From: Thermogemmatispora aurantia
GTDB lineage: Bacteria > Chloroflexota > Ktedonobacteria > Ktedonobacterales > Ktedonobacteraceae
DNA: 64,000 nucleotides
NCBI RefSeq assembly: GCF_008974285.1
Contig: NZ_BKZV01000006.1
Location: forward strand, 124,001-188,000
Direction of reading: 5' to 3'
Shown: positions 51,688 through 61,092 of the stretch, one piece after another
How positions within the stretch are numbered: position 1 is the first letter of the stretch
Layout: each line of letters begins with the position of its first letter
Notes under the pieces: generated by a model
Told to the model about the DNA's origin: nothing
Database searches by the model: none
Seen by the model: the letters and a program-made list of their open reading frames with translations, nothing else
Translations under genes and position numbers: made by a program

Positions 51688-54393
51688 ATGAGAAAGTGTT
51701 GTGGAGCCGCTTTTGCGATAACCGACGCTGAAGAGTGGAGTGTGCTGGAAGCAACGCGCAGCGCTCTGCAGGCCCTGGCGGGGCCGCCTCCCAGGGCGCG
51801 AGGCTTCGAGCTGCCTGGCGACCGTGTCCACTATGCTCCCGATCGTCCCGCCGATATCACCCATGTCAAGCTGGAGATCCGTCTTGACTTCGAGCGTGAG
51901 ATGGTCAGCGGCACCGCCTGGACCTCTTTTACTGCTCTCTATGACGAAGTACGCAGCATCGCTTTTGACGCCGTTGACTTGCAAATCGAGCATGTGATGC
52001 TCGACAACGGGACCGCGCTGAGCTACAGCATTGAACCGGAGCGTCTCATCGTCACCCTGGACCGCCCGTATCACTACGGCGAGTCGTTCACTGTTGGCGT
52101 GCACTACTGGGCGCAGCCGCGCATCGGCTTGCACTTCAATAAGCCCACGCCTGACGATCCGACGCGGCCCGTCCAGGCCTGGACCTTCAGCCAGACCTGG
52201 TACCACCGCCACTGGTTCCCCTGCCACTGGGTACCCAACGACCGCGCTACCAGCGAAATCATTGTGACCGTGCCGGCGCAGTTCGTGACCCTCTCTAACG
52301 GCGAGCTGCTCAACGTGCGCGACAATGGTGATGGTACCAAAACCCATCACTGGCGCCATGACGTCCCCCATCCTGCTTATCTGATCTCGCTCGTGGTTGG
52401 CGATTTCGCCGTCGTCGAAGATCGCTACGGCGAGCTGCCCGTCACCTACTATGTGCGACCCGACCGCCGCGAAGATGCGCGCCTGCTGATGGGCAAGACG
52501 CCGGCCATGATCGACTTTTTCAGCCGCTACCTCAACTATCCCTATCCTTATCGCAAATATGCCCAGAGCGTCATCGAGGTCTATCGGGGGGCGATGGAGC
52601 ATACGACGGCCACCACCCACAGCTTCATGCTACTCTTCGATCAAAAGGCTGCTCTCGATGTGGGTGAAGATGGCCCCGTGACCACGGTTGCTCACGAATT
52701 GGCGCATCAGTGGTTCGGTGATCTGCTGACCTGCCGCGACTGGTCCGAAGGGTGGCTCAACGAAGGCTTCGCCACCTATTTGGAACATCTGTGGGTCGAG
52801 CACGATCGTGGCGGTGATGTGTTTAAGTGGATGATGCGGGAAGCGGCCCACCTCTATTTTGAGGAAGACAAGCACTACCGACGGCCCGTTGTCTATCGCG
52901 GCTACTACCGCGATGGCTTCGAGCTATTTGACCGTCATCTCTACTGCAAAGGGGCCTGGGTGCTGCATATGTTGCGCCACCAGCTTGGTGACGCGGCCTT
53001 TCGCCGGGGCCTGCATGCCTATCTGGAGCGCCACCGCGGTCGCGAAGTGATTACAGCCGACCTGGAGCGCACCTTTGAGGAAGTCACCGGGCGTAGCCTG
53101 GCGCAGTTCTTTCAGCAATGGCTCTATCAAGCGGGTTATCCCGCCTTCTCCGTTAGCTATGCCTGGGATGGCGAGCGTCATCTGGCCAGGCTGACGATCA
53201 AGCAGACCCAGACCATCGATGACCTCACACCCTGTTTTGTGACACCGGTTGACCTGGCTTTCAGCGTGCCTGTGGCTGATGGCAGCGACAAAACTCGAAC
53301 CATCAAGCTGCAGGTGGTCGTTGGTGAAAACGGTGAGACCACGCAGACCTTCTTTGTGCCACTGGAGCGCGAGCCGGTAATGGTGCGCTTTGATCCCGAC
53401 GGCTGGCTGCTGAAGGCCCTCGAATTCGAGCGGCCTGCCTCCATGCTGCGCTACCAGCTGGCTCACGATCCCGACGTACTGGGACGCATTGAAGCAGCAG
53501 AGGCTCTGGCGAAGCAGGGAGATGAGGCCAGCCGTCGTGCTCTTGAGGAGGCACTCTTCACTGATCCCTTCTGGGGCGTGCGCTGTGCCGCAGCCAAGGC
53601 CCTGGGCGAATTGGGAACAGAGGCAGCACAGGCCGCCCTCTTGCGGGCCTTGCACGAGTTAGAGGCACGGCAGTGGTCGCGCGTGCGGGCCGCCGCCGCG
53701 CGGGCCTTGGGTGGTTATCAGGTGCCGCAGCAGAGTCTCCTGGCGCAGCGGGCGGCAGAGGCCCTGCGACCACTGGTCAGCGAAGGCGACGTCAGCTATC
53801 TCGTCGAGCGGGCGGCGGCGGAAGCCCTTGGCCGGACACGGGTGGCCGGGGTCCTTGACGTGCTGCAGCAGGCCATCTCGCGCCCATCGTGGCAAGCCTA
53901 TGTGCAGCAGGGCATCTTTAAGGGCCTGGCCTGCTGCGGAGATGAACGGGCCATCCCCCTCCTCTTAGACTATCTCGATGCCAGCCGTCAACCGCCGCTG
54001 TGGCGACTGGCCGCCACACATGGTCTGCAAGTGCTGGCCCGCGAGCGTCATCTCTATCGTGAGGCTGCCTGGCAGCAGGCGGTGACTCGTCTCTGCGAGG
54101 CAGTCGAGCATGATCCCTGGGAGGCTGTGCGCCAGGGGGCAGCGCTCGCCCTCCTGCTCTTCGGCGAGCGCCGAGCCGTGCCCGCTCTGGAACGAGCTGC
54201 CGCGCGAGAGCTGGAGACCCGTGTCCTGCGCAGCATGCGTGCGGCGCTCTATGTGCTGCGTAGCGCAGGACAGACGGAGGAGCAGCTCAGTCAGCTGCGT
54301 CAGGATCTGGAGGCACTGCGTGAGGAAAATCGCCGCCTCAAGGAGCAGCTTGCCTCATTAGAGACGCGCCTCACTCAGGAAAGAACGAGCTAG
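51688..54393 (+). CDS. M1 family aminopeptidase with C-terminal HEAT repeats
   Basis: 901 residues, ATG 51688. N-terminal beta domain (residues 45-250), then gluzincin catalytic domain: exopeptidase motif EVYRGAMEHTTATTHS (GAMEH where GxMEN is usual), zinc site HELAHQWFGD at 336-345, second ligand Glu in WLNEGFATYLEHL near 359. The C-terminal 310 residues are HEAT-like repeats (GRIEAAEALAKQGDEAS, VRCAAAKALGELGTEAA), ending with a coiled coil (LRQDLEALREENRRLKEQL). M1 enzymes remove N-terminal residues; HEAT C-termini occur in TAF2-like and deep-branch M1 proteins. First residues MRKCCGAAF could be a lipobox-free leader. Own terminator. Confidence 0.93.
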   Translation: MRKCCGAAFAITDAEEWSVLEATRSALQALAGPPPRARGFELPGDRVHYAPDRPADITHVKLEIRLDFEREMVSGTAWTSFTALYDEVRSIAFDAVDLQIEHVMLDNGTALSYSIEPERLIVTLDRPYHYGESFTVGVHYWAQPRIGLHFNKPTPDDPTRPVQAWTFSQTWYHRHWFPCHWVPNDRATSEIIVTVPAQFVTLSNGELLNVRDNGDGTKTHHWRHDVPHPAYLISLVVGDFAVVEDRYGELPVTYYVRPDRREDARLLMGKTPAMIDFFSRYLNYPYPYRKYAQSVIEVYRGAMEHTTATTHSFMLLFDQKAALDVGEDGPVTTVAHELAHQWFGDLLTCRDWSEGWLNEGFATYLEHLWVEHDRGGDVFKWMMREAAHLYFEEDKHYRRPVVYRGYYRDGFELFDRHLYCKGAWVLHMLRHQLGDAAFRRGLHAYLERHRGREVITADLERTFEEVTGRSLAQFFQQWLYQAGYPAFSVSYAWDGERHLARLTIKQTQTIDDLTPCFVTPVDLAFSVPVADGSDKTRTIKLQVVVGENGETTQTFFVPLEREPVMVRFDPDGWLLKALEFERPASMLRYQLAHDPDVLGRIEAAEALAKQGDEASRRALEEALFTDPFWGVRCAAAKALGELGTEAAQAALLRALHELEARQWSRVRAAAARALGGYQVPQQSLLAQRAAEALRPLVSEGDVSYLVERAAAEALGRTRVAGVLDVLQQAISRPSWQAYVQQGIFKGLACCGDERAIPLLLDYLDASRQPPLWRLAATHGLQVLARERHLYREAAWQQAVTRLCEAVEHDPWEAVRQGAALALLLFGERRAVPALERAAARELETRVLRSMRAALYVLRSAGQTEEQLSQLRQDLEALREENRRLKEQLASLETRLTQERTS

Positions 54394-54850
54394 AACGCGG
54401 AGAGTAATCCACCGGTGTAGTCGGGCTGGATGCGGACGAGCCGCCCAGAGTCTAAGGCAGGGGTAGCCTGTTCCTGGCTGGGCGGCTCTTTTGCTTCCTT
54501 GCTCCCTATCCAAAAATGCTACCGTTGCCTCGTTATATGCACAAGTTCCGATATAATAAGCGGCACTTGCAACGTCCGTGGGGGTTCAAGCGTCCTGTAT
54601 AGTAGAGGGGGAGAACCGCTGACTACGCAATACTCCGTGATTGCTAAACGTTGCTGGCGGGTTGGTTCCATCAAAAGATCATCTCTGCAACTCGCCGATG
54701 GCGAGCATTTACCATATGTCTTTCTCTCTGATCTTTTCCTAAAGAAAGGAAAAGGCTGGCCTTCAAGGCTCATCTTATCTCTGATCTTTATAAGGACTGT
54801 CGTCAATTCTGAATAGGCTAGTGGATCTGCAAAAGCATGGAGGTAAAACC
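54394..54850. other. Intergenic region with terminator and leader
   Basis: 457 bases. After the terminator at 54438-54492 there is a TATAAT at 54552-54557 (TTGCCT too far upstream) and a small stem CTTTTCC/GGAAAAG (about 54733-54755). Probable promoter and leader of the DUF4012 gene. Confidence 0.4.
54438..54492 (+). terminator. Rho-independent terminator of M1 peptidase gene
   Basis: GAGCCGCCCAG (54438-54448) and CTGGGCGGCTC (54478-54488) pair perfectly, followed by TTTT. Confidence 0.75.
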
Positions 54851-57800
54851 TTGCCTGGGGTACGCGCCGCATCTTCTCCGCCACGGCCACGTCGCGACGA
54901 TCTCGCGGCCTGGGCCGAGGCCGATCTCTCCTCCCTTGGAGAGCGAGAAAAGCAACGTTACGAACAACGTAAAAATGCTGTAATCGACTATTATACCACT
55001 GACAGATCTATTGAAGAGATCACCCAGCAATATCGCCTTTCCTGGCAAACCTTAGAGCGGCTGCTTGAAAAGTGTCTCAAGCGTCACCCAGATGGGCGCC
55101 TCTGGGGCTTCCGCGCCCTCCTTCCAGGAAGCCTGGTCGAAGAGAGTGTAGAGGCTCCGCTGACCAGCGTACCAGCCCCAGTGCCTGGCGCCCAAGAAAA
55201 GCCGTCTGCAGAGCAGAGTGAGGGGGAACGGCGTACCAACGGTACGGGCCGGACGCCATCGGCAGCGGTGGGGGGAGAGACGACGAGCGCAGACGAGCTG
55301 GCTGAAGGAGAAGAACCGACAGCCAGATTAGAGGTCGTTCGAGGAGTGCGCACCCAGAGACAGCCGGATACTCTCGGGGCGATCGCTGCTGGCCAGGGTG
55401 AAGCACACCCTGCCGATCAAGATCAAAACGGACACAAGCGACGCCCATTCTCCCTAAGCGACGAAGAGCCGCTGGCCTCTGCAGAAGGCGACAACCATCC
55501 TCGCCCCGCTGAGCGAGCTGATCACGAGCAGGCTGCCGCAGAAGAGGGAGAGAGGGGAGAGCGCGCTCAAGAAAGAAGAGTTGAAGCGGGGGAAGAGGAG
55601 GAGCAGACCCCGACCATCCCTCTAGAAGGGCCGGAGAAGGAAGAAGAAACCCCGACTATCCCTCTTCTGGAGGGTGAGCAGGCTACACAAGAGCCGGTCC
55701 CAGCTCAGGGCGACGTCAGCGCGCGAGGTCTGGCCGAAGCACCGACGCGCAGTTTGGAGGCAGAGATTGCCGAGGCCCCAGAAACGATAGCAGGCAAGGA
55801 GCCGGAGCAGCAACGCGGAACTGAGGCCGAAAGAGTAGCCAGCGAAGAAAAACTCTCCCCAGAGATCGACGAGCTGCCCACTACCCTGCTCGATGAGCGG
55901 ATGCTGCCAGCCCCCCTGCAGGAAGAGGCTGAAATTGCCCTGTTTCCAGGCTGTGAGAGCGGGCTGGTCAATCTGGCCACTGTCCCGACTACCATTCTGC
56001 CGCTAGCCCCAGGCCAGGCCCGAGAAAAGAAACGGCTGCCTCCCGCGATAGCGGAGCGGCGTCTCACCCAGCAGCTGCGTCGCCTTCGTGGGCGTCGCCG
56101 GGAGCGTACTCAGGTACAACGCAAGCGTCATCGCTTTCGAACCTATGTCACCCTTGCCATCCTGGTGGCCCTTATCATTGGCCTGCTTCCTCCAGTAGGT
56201 GCGGCCTTAGCCGCGTACAGCGCCTACAGCAACGTCAAAGGTCTGGCTGAGGATGGCGTCAAGCATCTCATGAATGTCAAGGATCTCCTCACGCTAGACA
56301 AAAACAACCCCCTGGCAGCCTTAGAAGCCGACAAGCTCCAACGCGCCCAACAAGAATTTCGTCAGGCGGGCAGCGACTTCCTCCAGCTCCAGCAGCTTGT
56401 CGATCGCGACGACGTCCGTGAGGCGATTCAGCGCTTCGCCCCTGAGTATGCTTCCAGCCTCGATATGGCGCGACACCTCGTGCAGGTAGCCCTTGACGTC
56501 TCGCGCATGGGCGATGAGATGAGCGATGTCGGGCTGCTTGCCGCCAGCATCATCCACGGCTCGCCGCTCACCACCAGTAGCAATGCCAAACCTCTGCTCA
56601 CCGCCCAGGACGTGGCCACCGTTCAGGGGTCGCTGGTGCATGCGCTCTACTATATTGACGACATCGAGCAGCAAATGCGCTCCGTCGATCTCAAGCAGCT
56701 TCCCATGCTCAATGTCCACCAGCGCGAGCAAATCGCCAGCATCGTCAAAGTCCTTCCCGAGGTCCAGAAGCAGATCAACCAGGTGCAGCAGCTCATTCCT
56801 CTGGCCTCCTGGCTATTGGGGGTCGACGGACATCGTCGCTATCTGCTCCAGACGATGGACAACGCCGAGCTGCGTCCCGGCGGTGGCTTTACTGGTCAGT
56901 ACGGGGTTGTCGATGTGCAGAATGGCATCGTTGGGTCCCTGGCCCTGCGTGATGTTGCCAAGCTGGACTATGCCGGCAATGGCTTCCAGATGGGCCGGCA
57001 GGCCCCACCGGGCTATAGCTGGATGCACATGGGCAACTTCGGCCTGCGCGACTCCAACGTCTCCGGTGACTATCCCACCACAGCGCGTATCAACATCCAG
57101 GTCTTCCAGGATGAAGGAGGCGGTCCTGTCGATGGGGACATCGCCTTCACGCCCACCTTCATCGCTCACATTCTTGATGTAACCGGGCCGATCGTGGTCA
57201 AGGACTACGGCGAGACCATTACCTCGCAGAACCTGGCCGATCGCCTGCATTACTATCAGCAGGACCCTGCCGGTATTGCGCGGCAAGAGCAAGTCACCGG
57301 CCAGGGCTTGCACGACGCCCGCAAAGCCTTCACCTCGCTGGTCGCCAAGTTGCTACTGGACAAGGTGCGCCATCTGCCAGTCAGCAAGCTGCTGGACATC
57401 GTCAAAGGGGCGGTCCGGGACATCCAGGCCCGCGATCTGGAGCTGTACTTTACCAATCCCGCTGTCGAAGCCTGGCTGGTCCAACAAGGCTACTCTGGAG
57501 CAATCAACAGCTTCAAGAGCGTCGACGGCTTCCACGTCGTGCAGGCCAACATCAGCGTCAACAAAGCCAGTCAATACGTCCATAGCACCTTCCAGGACAA
57601 CATTACGCTCGATGCCCAGGGAGGTGCCACCCACGATCTGACCATCATCCTGGAGTATGATCAGCGCGGCCCCGTCTACGGCTTCGACGCCTACACCGAC
57701 TACATCCGCGTCTATGCCCCAGAGGGTGCCCAGCTCCTCGATGGAGGAGGTTTCGATTCCGGTCAGCCTGTCTGCAGTGCCAGCACTGGCATCCCTAAAG

Positions 57801-58402
57801 CGACCACGGGCACCACTTCCACCTCCTCAAAGCCGCCAGCCACGGGCAGCAAATGCGATAGCTACAACTACATTCCGCCCGACGGCTCGCGCTATTGCCC
57901 GAGCGGCAACTACGCCCTGGGGCCGCGTTACCAGAATCCTCCTGTTGACAGCGTGGGACCGCCGACGGCCCTGCAGAGCGACCTGCCCGGGCGGGCCATG
58001 TGGGGAGGACTGACGGTCACGCCGAAAAACTGCACCTCCTACATCCGGCTCTCATGGTATGTACCGCATGCCCATATCAACCTGAAAAATCCGGCTGACA
58101 TCTACAGCGTCCTGGTGGGCAAGCAAGGCGGCATGGTGCCGACCGTCGACATTACCATCGACGCCACCGCCCTGCATCTGAAGGGCGTCAGCACCCTGCA
58201 CTATCACAGCGACATCCATAAGGACCAGGTGATCACGCTCAAGGGACCACAAACTGCGACGAAAACTGCTCCTAAAGCCGCCTCGAACGCCAGCGCTCAG
58301 AGCAGCTCTACGGTAGCGGCGGCCTCGTCCACGACAGTCAACCTGCTGCTGGCCCAGCTCGCCGTGGCACCCGCGCCTGCCACCACCTGGCGGCGTCGCT
58401 AG
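54851..58402 (+). CDS. DUF4012 membrane protein with HTH-like head
   Basis: 1183 residues from TTG 54851, preceded by GGAGG; GTG at 54821 is an alternative without ribosome-binding site. Residues about 15-85 resemble a helix-turn-helix (IEEITQQYRLSWQTLERLLEK). Residues 100-420 are acidic, Glu/Pro-rich low complexity with repeated EEE-TPTIPL motifs. One TM helix near 430-455 (TLAILVALIIGLLPPVGAALAAY). The rest is extracytoplasmic: coiled region, then DUF4012 (LLQTMDNAELRPGGGFTGQYG, TPTFIAHILDVTGPIVV, a Cys-bearing C-terminal region). DUF4012 proteins are surface proteins of unknown function in Chloroflexota, actinobacteria and patescibacteria. The HTH-like head on a TM surface protein is unusual. 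Confidence 0.85.
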   Translation: MPGVRAASSPPRPRRDDLAAWAEADLSSLGEREKQRYEQRKNAVIDYYTTDRSIEEITQQYRLSWQTLERLLEKCLKRHPDGRLWGFRALLPGSLVEESVEAPLTSVPAPVPGAQEKPSAEQSEGERRTNGTGRTPSAAVGGETTSADELAEGEEPTARLEVVRGVRTQRQPDTLGAIAAGQGEAHPADQDQNGHKRRPFSLSDEEPLASAEGDNHPRPAERADHEQAAAEEGERGERAQERRVEAGEEEEQTPTIPLEGPEKEEETPTIPLLEGEQATQEPVPAQGDVSARGLAEAPTRSLEAEIAEAPETIAGKEPEQQRGTEAERVASEEKLSPEIDELPTTLLDERMLPAPLQEEAEIALFPGCESGLVNLATVPTTILPLAPGQAREKKRLPPAIAERRLTQQLRRLRGRRRERTQVQRKRHRFRTYVTLAILVALIIGLLPPVGAALAAYSAYSNVKGLAEDGVKHLMNVKDLLTLDKNNPLAALEADKLQRAQQEFRQAGSDFLQLQQLVDRDDVREAIQRFAPEYASSLDMARHLVQVALDVSRMGDEMSDVGLLAASIIHGSPLTTSSNAKPLLTAQDVATVQGSLVHALYYIDDIEQQMRSVDLKQLPMLNVHQREQIASIVKVLPEVQKQINQVQQLIPLASWLLGVDGHRRYLLQTMDNAELRPGGGFTGQYGVVDVQNGIVGSLALRDVAKLDYAGNGFQMGRQAPPGYSWMHMGNFGLRDSNVSGDYPTTARINIQVFQDEGGGPVDGDIAFTPTFIAHILDVTGPIVVKDYGETITSQNLADRLHYYQQDPAGIARQEQVTGQGLHDARKAFTSLVAKLLLDKVRHLPVSKLLDIVKGAVRDIQARDLELYFTNPAVEAWLVQQGYSGAINSFKSVDGFHVVQANISVNKASQYVHSTFQDNITLDAQGGATHDLTIILEYDQRGPVYGFDAYTDYIRVYAPEGAQLLDGGGFDSGQPVCSASTGIPKATTGTTSTSSKPPATGSKCDSYNYIPPDGSRYCPSGNYALGPRYQNPPVDSVGPPTALQSDLPGRAMWGGLTVTPKNCTSYIRLSWYVPHAHINLKNPADIYSVLVGKQGGMVPTVDITIDATALHLKGVSTLHYHSDIHKDQVITLKGPQTATKTAPKAASNASAQSSSTVAAASSTTVNLLLAQLAVAPAPATTWRRR

Positions 58403-58421
58403 CGCACCTCGCTTAAAGAGA

Positions 58422-58464
58422 CCGGCCCTCCTCTTCCTCCCGAGAGAAAGAAAAGGAGGGCCGG
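58422..58464. terminator. Bidirectional terminator hairpin
   Basis: CCGGCCCTCCT (58422-58432) and AGGAGGGCCGG (58454-58464), perfect 11-bp stem between convergent DUF4012 and amidase genes. Confidence 0.55.
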
Positions 58465-58530
58465 CAGCTCGTCTTTACTCCTGGCCTTAATCTTTCCTGT
58501 GGTCTGGCGGCTTAGCGCAGAGACGTGGCC

Positions 58531-59493
58531 TCACTTCGTGAAAATGCTCGTGGGCAAGAAGGCCCCGACCACCCAGTGAGGCGCATCCACCACCTCGCAG
58601 ATCTTCAGGTCCACCGCCACACTGCAGAGCATATAAGCGTCGCTGCGCGACAGGCCATAGTTGCGCTGCAGATGATCGATCATATGGCGGATCGCGTTGC
58701 GCGTGGCCTCCATCAGATCGGGGCCGATGCCGTCGGTCACATAGTACGGGGCCGTATTAGTGCGCTGGATAAGCGGGCCGCCTGTCAAATACTGTGGCTC
58801 CGGTACGGGGCGATCCTTATGCACCGTCAGGCGTACGACTGCATGCATCGGCGTCTCGATGGCGGTACCACAGACCTCGCCATCGCCCTGGGCGGCATGG
58901 CCATCGCCCATCGAGAAAAGCGCTCCGGGCACCTCCACTGGTAGGTAGAGGCGGGTCCCCTTTGTCAGATGGCGTGTGTCCATATTGCCGCCGTGGCGAT
59001 AGGGCGGAATCGTCGGCAGGGCCCCTGGCTGGCCCGGCGCCAGACCGATCTCGCCACAGAAGGGAGCCAGCGGAATACGAATGCCGGGCGCGAACTCGGC
59101 CCAGCCATCGGCGCCGCCCTCCAGATGCCAGATCTTGAGAGCCGGCTCGGGGAACTCATCGGCCAGCAGGCCGAAGCCGGGAATCACTCCTGTCCAACCC
59201 CATTCAGCTGGCTGTAAATCAAGAAACTCCACCTCCAGCGTATCCCCTGGCTCGGCCCCCTCCACATAGATCGGGCCGTGCACCTGATCCACGCGCGAGA
59301 AATCGAGCGAGCCAATGGCCTCAACCGTGCTATTGGCCTGGATCTGGCCGCAAGAAGCTTCCAGCATATCGAACTCCACCACCTCGCCCGAGCTAATGCG
59401 AGCAATAGGCGGGATGCTGTGATCCCAGGCCAGATGCCACTGATCGCGCCGAATATGGATCGTGCGCCCTGCTTTTGGAATGTCTGTCGTCAT
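58531..59493 (-). CDS. Acetamidase/formamidase family protein
   Basis: 320 residues from ATG 59493; AAAGGAGC lies 14 bases upstream. Family features: HLAWDHSIPPIARI, VHGPIYVEGAEPGDTLEV, GPAWGWTGVIPGFGLLADEF-like EWGWTGVIPGFGLL, FCGEIGLAPG, HGGNMDTRHLTKGTRLYLPV, GDGHAAQGDGEVCGTAIE. These match FmdA/AmdA amidases that hydrolyse formamide or acetamide to ammonia and acid. In-frame codons before the ATG contain a pentanucleotide repeat and are not counted. The APC permease at 59650 is upstream on the same strand (157 bases), consistent with uptake and hydrolysis of amides. Confidence 0.9.
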   Translation of the reverse strand: MTTDIPKAGRTIHIRRDQWHLAWDHSIPPIARISSGEVVEFDMLEASCGQIQANSTVEAIGSLDFSRVDQVHGPIYVEGAEPGDTLEVEFLDLQPAEWGWTGVIPGFGLLADEFPEPALKIWHLEGGADGWAEFAPGIRIPLAPFCGEIGLAPGQPGALPTIPPYRHGGNMDTRHLTKGTRLYLPVEVPGALFSMGDGHAAQGDGEVCGTAIETPMHAVVRLTVHKDRPVPEPQYLTGGPLIQRTNTAPYYVTDGIGPDLMEATRNAIRHMIDHLQRNYGLSRSDAYMLCSVAVDLKICEVVDAPHWVVGAFLPTSIFTK

Positions 59494-59540
59494 GGCCGGT
59501 AGCAAGCTCCTTTCTTTGGCCGTAGTTGTGCGTTCAGTGC

Positions 59541-59562
59541 GGTTCGGTTCGGTTCGGTTCGG
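59541..59562. repeat. Pentanucleotide tandem repeat (GGTTC)4
   Basis: GGTTC repeated four times then GG, in the leader between permease and amidase genes. A possible slippage site. Confidence 0.7.
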
Positions 59563-59649
59563 CCAGGTCTTCACTGAAGCTGAACCATGCTCTTCATAAA
59601 GTGCCTGAGCTGGCCTGGCAGCAGCTCAAGCCAGCGCCGTGCCGCTGAC

Positions 59650-61092
59650 CTACTGAGGCTGCCTGAGAGCAGTCGCCTCCGCAGCAGCCTCTGTATGCAG
59701 ACCCTCGTTCTCCTCCAAATGCAGACCGATGCGCTGGGCCAGACCGGGGCTGGCGATGATGCAGAGCAGTCCGAGCAGGAGCCAGGCCAGAGCCACATAC
59801 GGAAAGATATTGTACGGCGGAGCCGGGACCGGGTAAATATTGCTGTAGAGCGTGTAGCCCAAGAAGACGATAGCGAGCAGCGGGATCAGCCACTGCCAGC
59901 TCCACACACGTCGACGCAGAAAGAAGAACCAGATAGCCCCAACGTTCGTCAGCCCATAGGCCACCAGAATCAGAAAGACCCCGATCGTGCCCAGATAGCC
60001 GAAGAGTGTCGCTCCCGTCATCCCCGGGGCCAGGCCCCAGATGCTCACCACTGCAAAGTCAAAGAGCATGATGACCGCCACCGCCAACGCTGGCGAGCCA
60101 CTGCGTCGACTGGTTGTCCCCAGGCGCTCCGTGATAAAGCCGTCGCGCCCCATCGCATAGAGGATACGCGCCCCAGCGTTGGCCGTTCCCAGAGCGCTGG
60201 CAAAAGCGCTGATCGTCGCTCCGAAATCGAGCAAGACAGCCATCAGGCGCCCAACGTAGTGGCGCGCCAGATCATCGAGCGGAGCCGTCGACTGGGCAAA
60301 ACTGGCGATCCCTGCCCGGCTCAGACCAAAGCCCAACGTCTGAGCATAGGTCACGACAATGTAAAAAAGACCCGTTCCAAAGACCGCCGCCAGGATCGCC
60401 AGGGGAATGTTGCGGCGCGGATTGTGCGTCTCCTCGCCGAGCGTAGCCGCCCCCTCGAAACCCGCGAAGGAGAGGAAGCCGAAGACCGCCGCCAAAGCCA
60501 CACTATTGAGTGGCTCGGCAGAGGGCGTAAAGGGAGCCAGTGAGAGCTGCCCAAGACTGCCCAGGCGGACCAGAATCACCACCACCAGCGCCACGATCAG
60601 CAGCACCGAAATACCCTCCATTGCCAGCGTCAGGCGCGTCGAGATCGTGATGCGGCTGTAGGCAAAGAACCAGATCAGCAGACCTGCTACCAGAGCGAGC
60701 GGGAGCCAGCTCACGCTCCAGCCCAGGCCAGCCAGAAACGCCTGGGCGAAATTGCCGACCTCAGCCGTTGAAGCGCCAGTAAAAGCGAGGTAGGTGCCAA
60801 GCAAAGCCCAGCCCGAAAAAAAGCCGACGCGCGGCCCCAAAGCGATGCCGTTAAAGGCATAGACCGAGCCGCTGTGTGCCAGATAACGGCTGAACTGGAT
60901 AAACGAGAAGCTGGCCAGACCAACAGCGATTGTGGCGATTAAGAAAGCCAGCGGTACAGCGCTACCGGTTATCCCGGCGGCCAACGAGCCATTGAGCGCC
61001 ATCGCCGCAGTGGGCGCCATAATACCAATAGAGAGCGCGATGCTCTCCAAAAACGACAATTCACGGCGAAGACCGCTTTTCTCTGGCTCCAA
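59650..61092 (-). CDS. APC family amino acid permease
   Basis: 480 residues from TTG 61092, six bases after AGGAGG; TTG 61098 abuts the ribosome-binding site and no ATG exists. About 12 TM helices, TM1 SIALSIGIMAPTAAMALNGSLAAGI (amino-acid permease family), SGSVYAFNGIALGPRVGFFSGW, and GFEGAATLGEETHNPRRNIPLAI at the TM6-7 loop. ALGTANAGARILYAMGRDG links it to the permease at 35309. Just upstream of the acetamidase/formamidase gene and likely co-transcribed. Substrate could be an amide, amino acid or polyamine. Confidence 0.88.
   Translation of the reverse strand: MEPEKSGLRRELSFLESIALSIGIMAPTAAMALNGSLAAGITGSAVPLAFLIATIAVGLASFSFIQFSRYLAHSGSVYAFNGIALGPRVGFFSGWALLGTYLAFTGASTAEVGNFAQAFLAGLGWSVSWLPLALVAGLLIWFFAYSRITISTRLTLAMEGISVLLIVALVVVILVRLGSLGQLSLAPFTPSAEPLNSVALAAVFGFLSFAGFEGAATLGEETHNPRRNIPLAILAAVFGTGLFYIVVTYAQTLGFGLSRAGIASFAQSTAPLDDLARHYVGRLMAVLLDFGATISAFASALGTANAGARILYAMGRDGFITERLGTTSRRSGSPALAVAVIMLFDFAVVSIWGLAPGMTGATLFGYLGTIGVFLILVAYGLTNVGAIWFFFLRRRVWSWQWLIPLLAIVFLGYTLYSNIYPVPAPPYNIFPYVALAWLLLGLLCIIASPGLAQRIGLHLEENEGLHTEAAAEATALRQPQ

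Noticed and set aside
54530..54610. Possible tRNA (GGGTTCAAGC resembling a T arm)
   Set aside because: No complementary acceptor, T-stem or anticodon arm can be formed.
59541..59574. N-terminal extension of the amidase made of NRTEP repeats
   Set aside because: Created by the (GGTTC) tandem repeat; family start and ribosome-binding site place the ATG at 59493.
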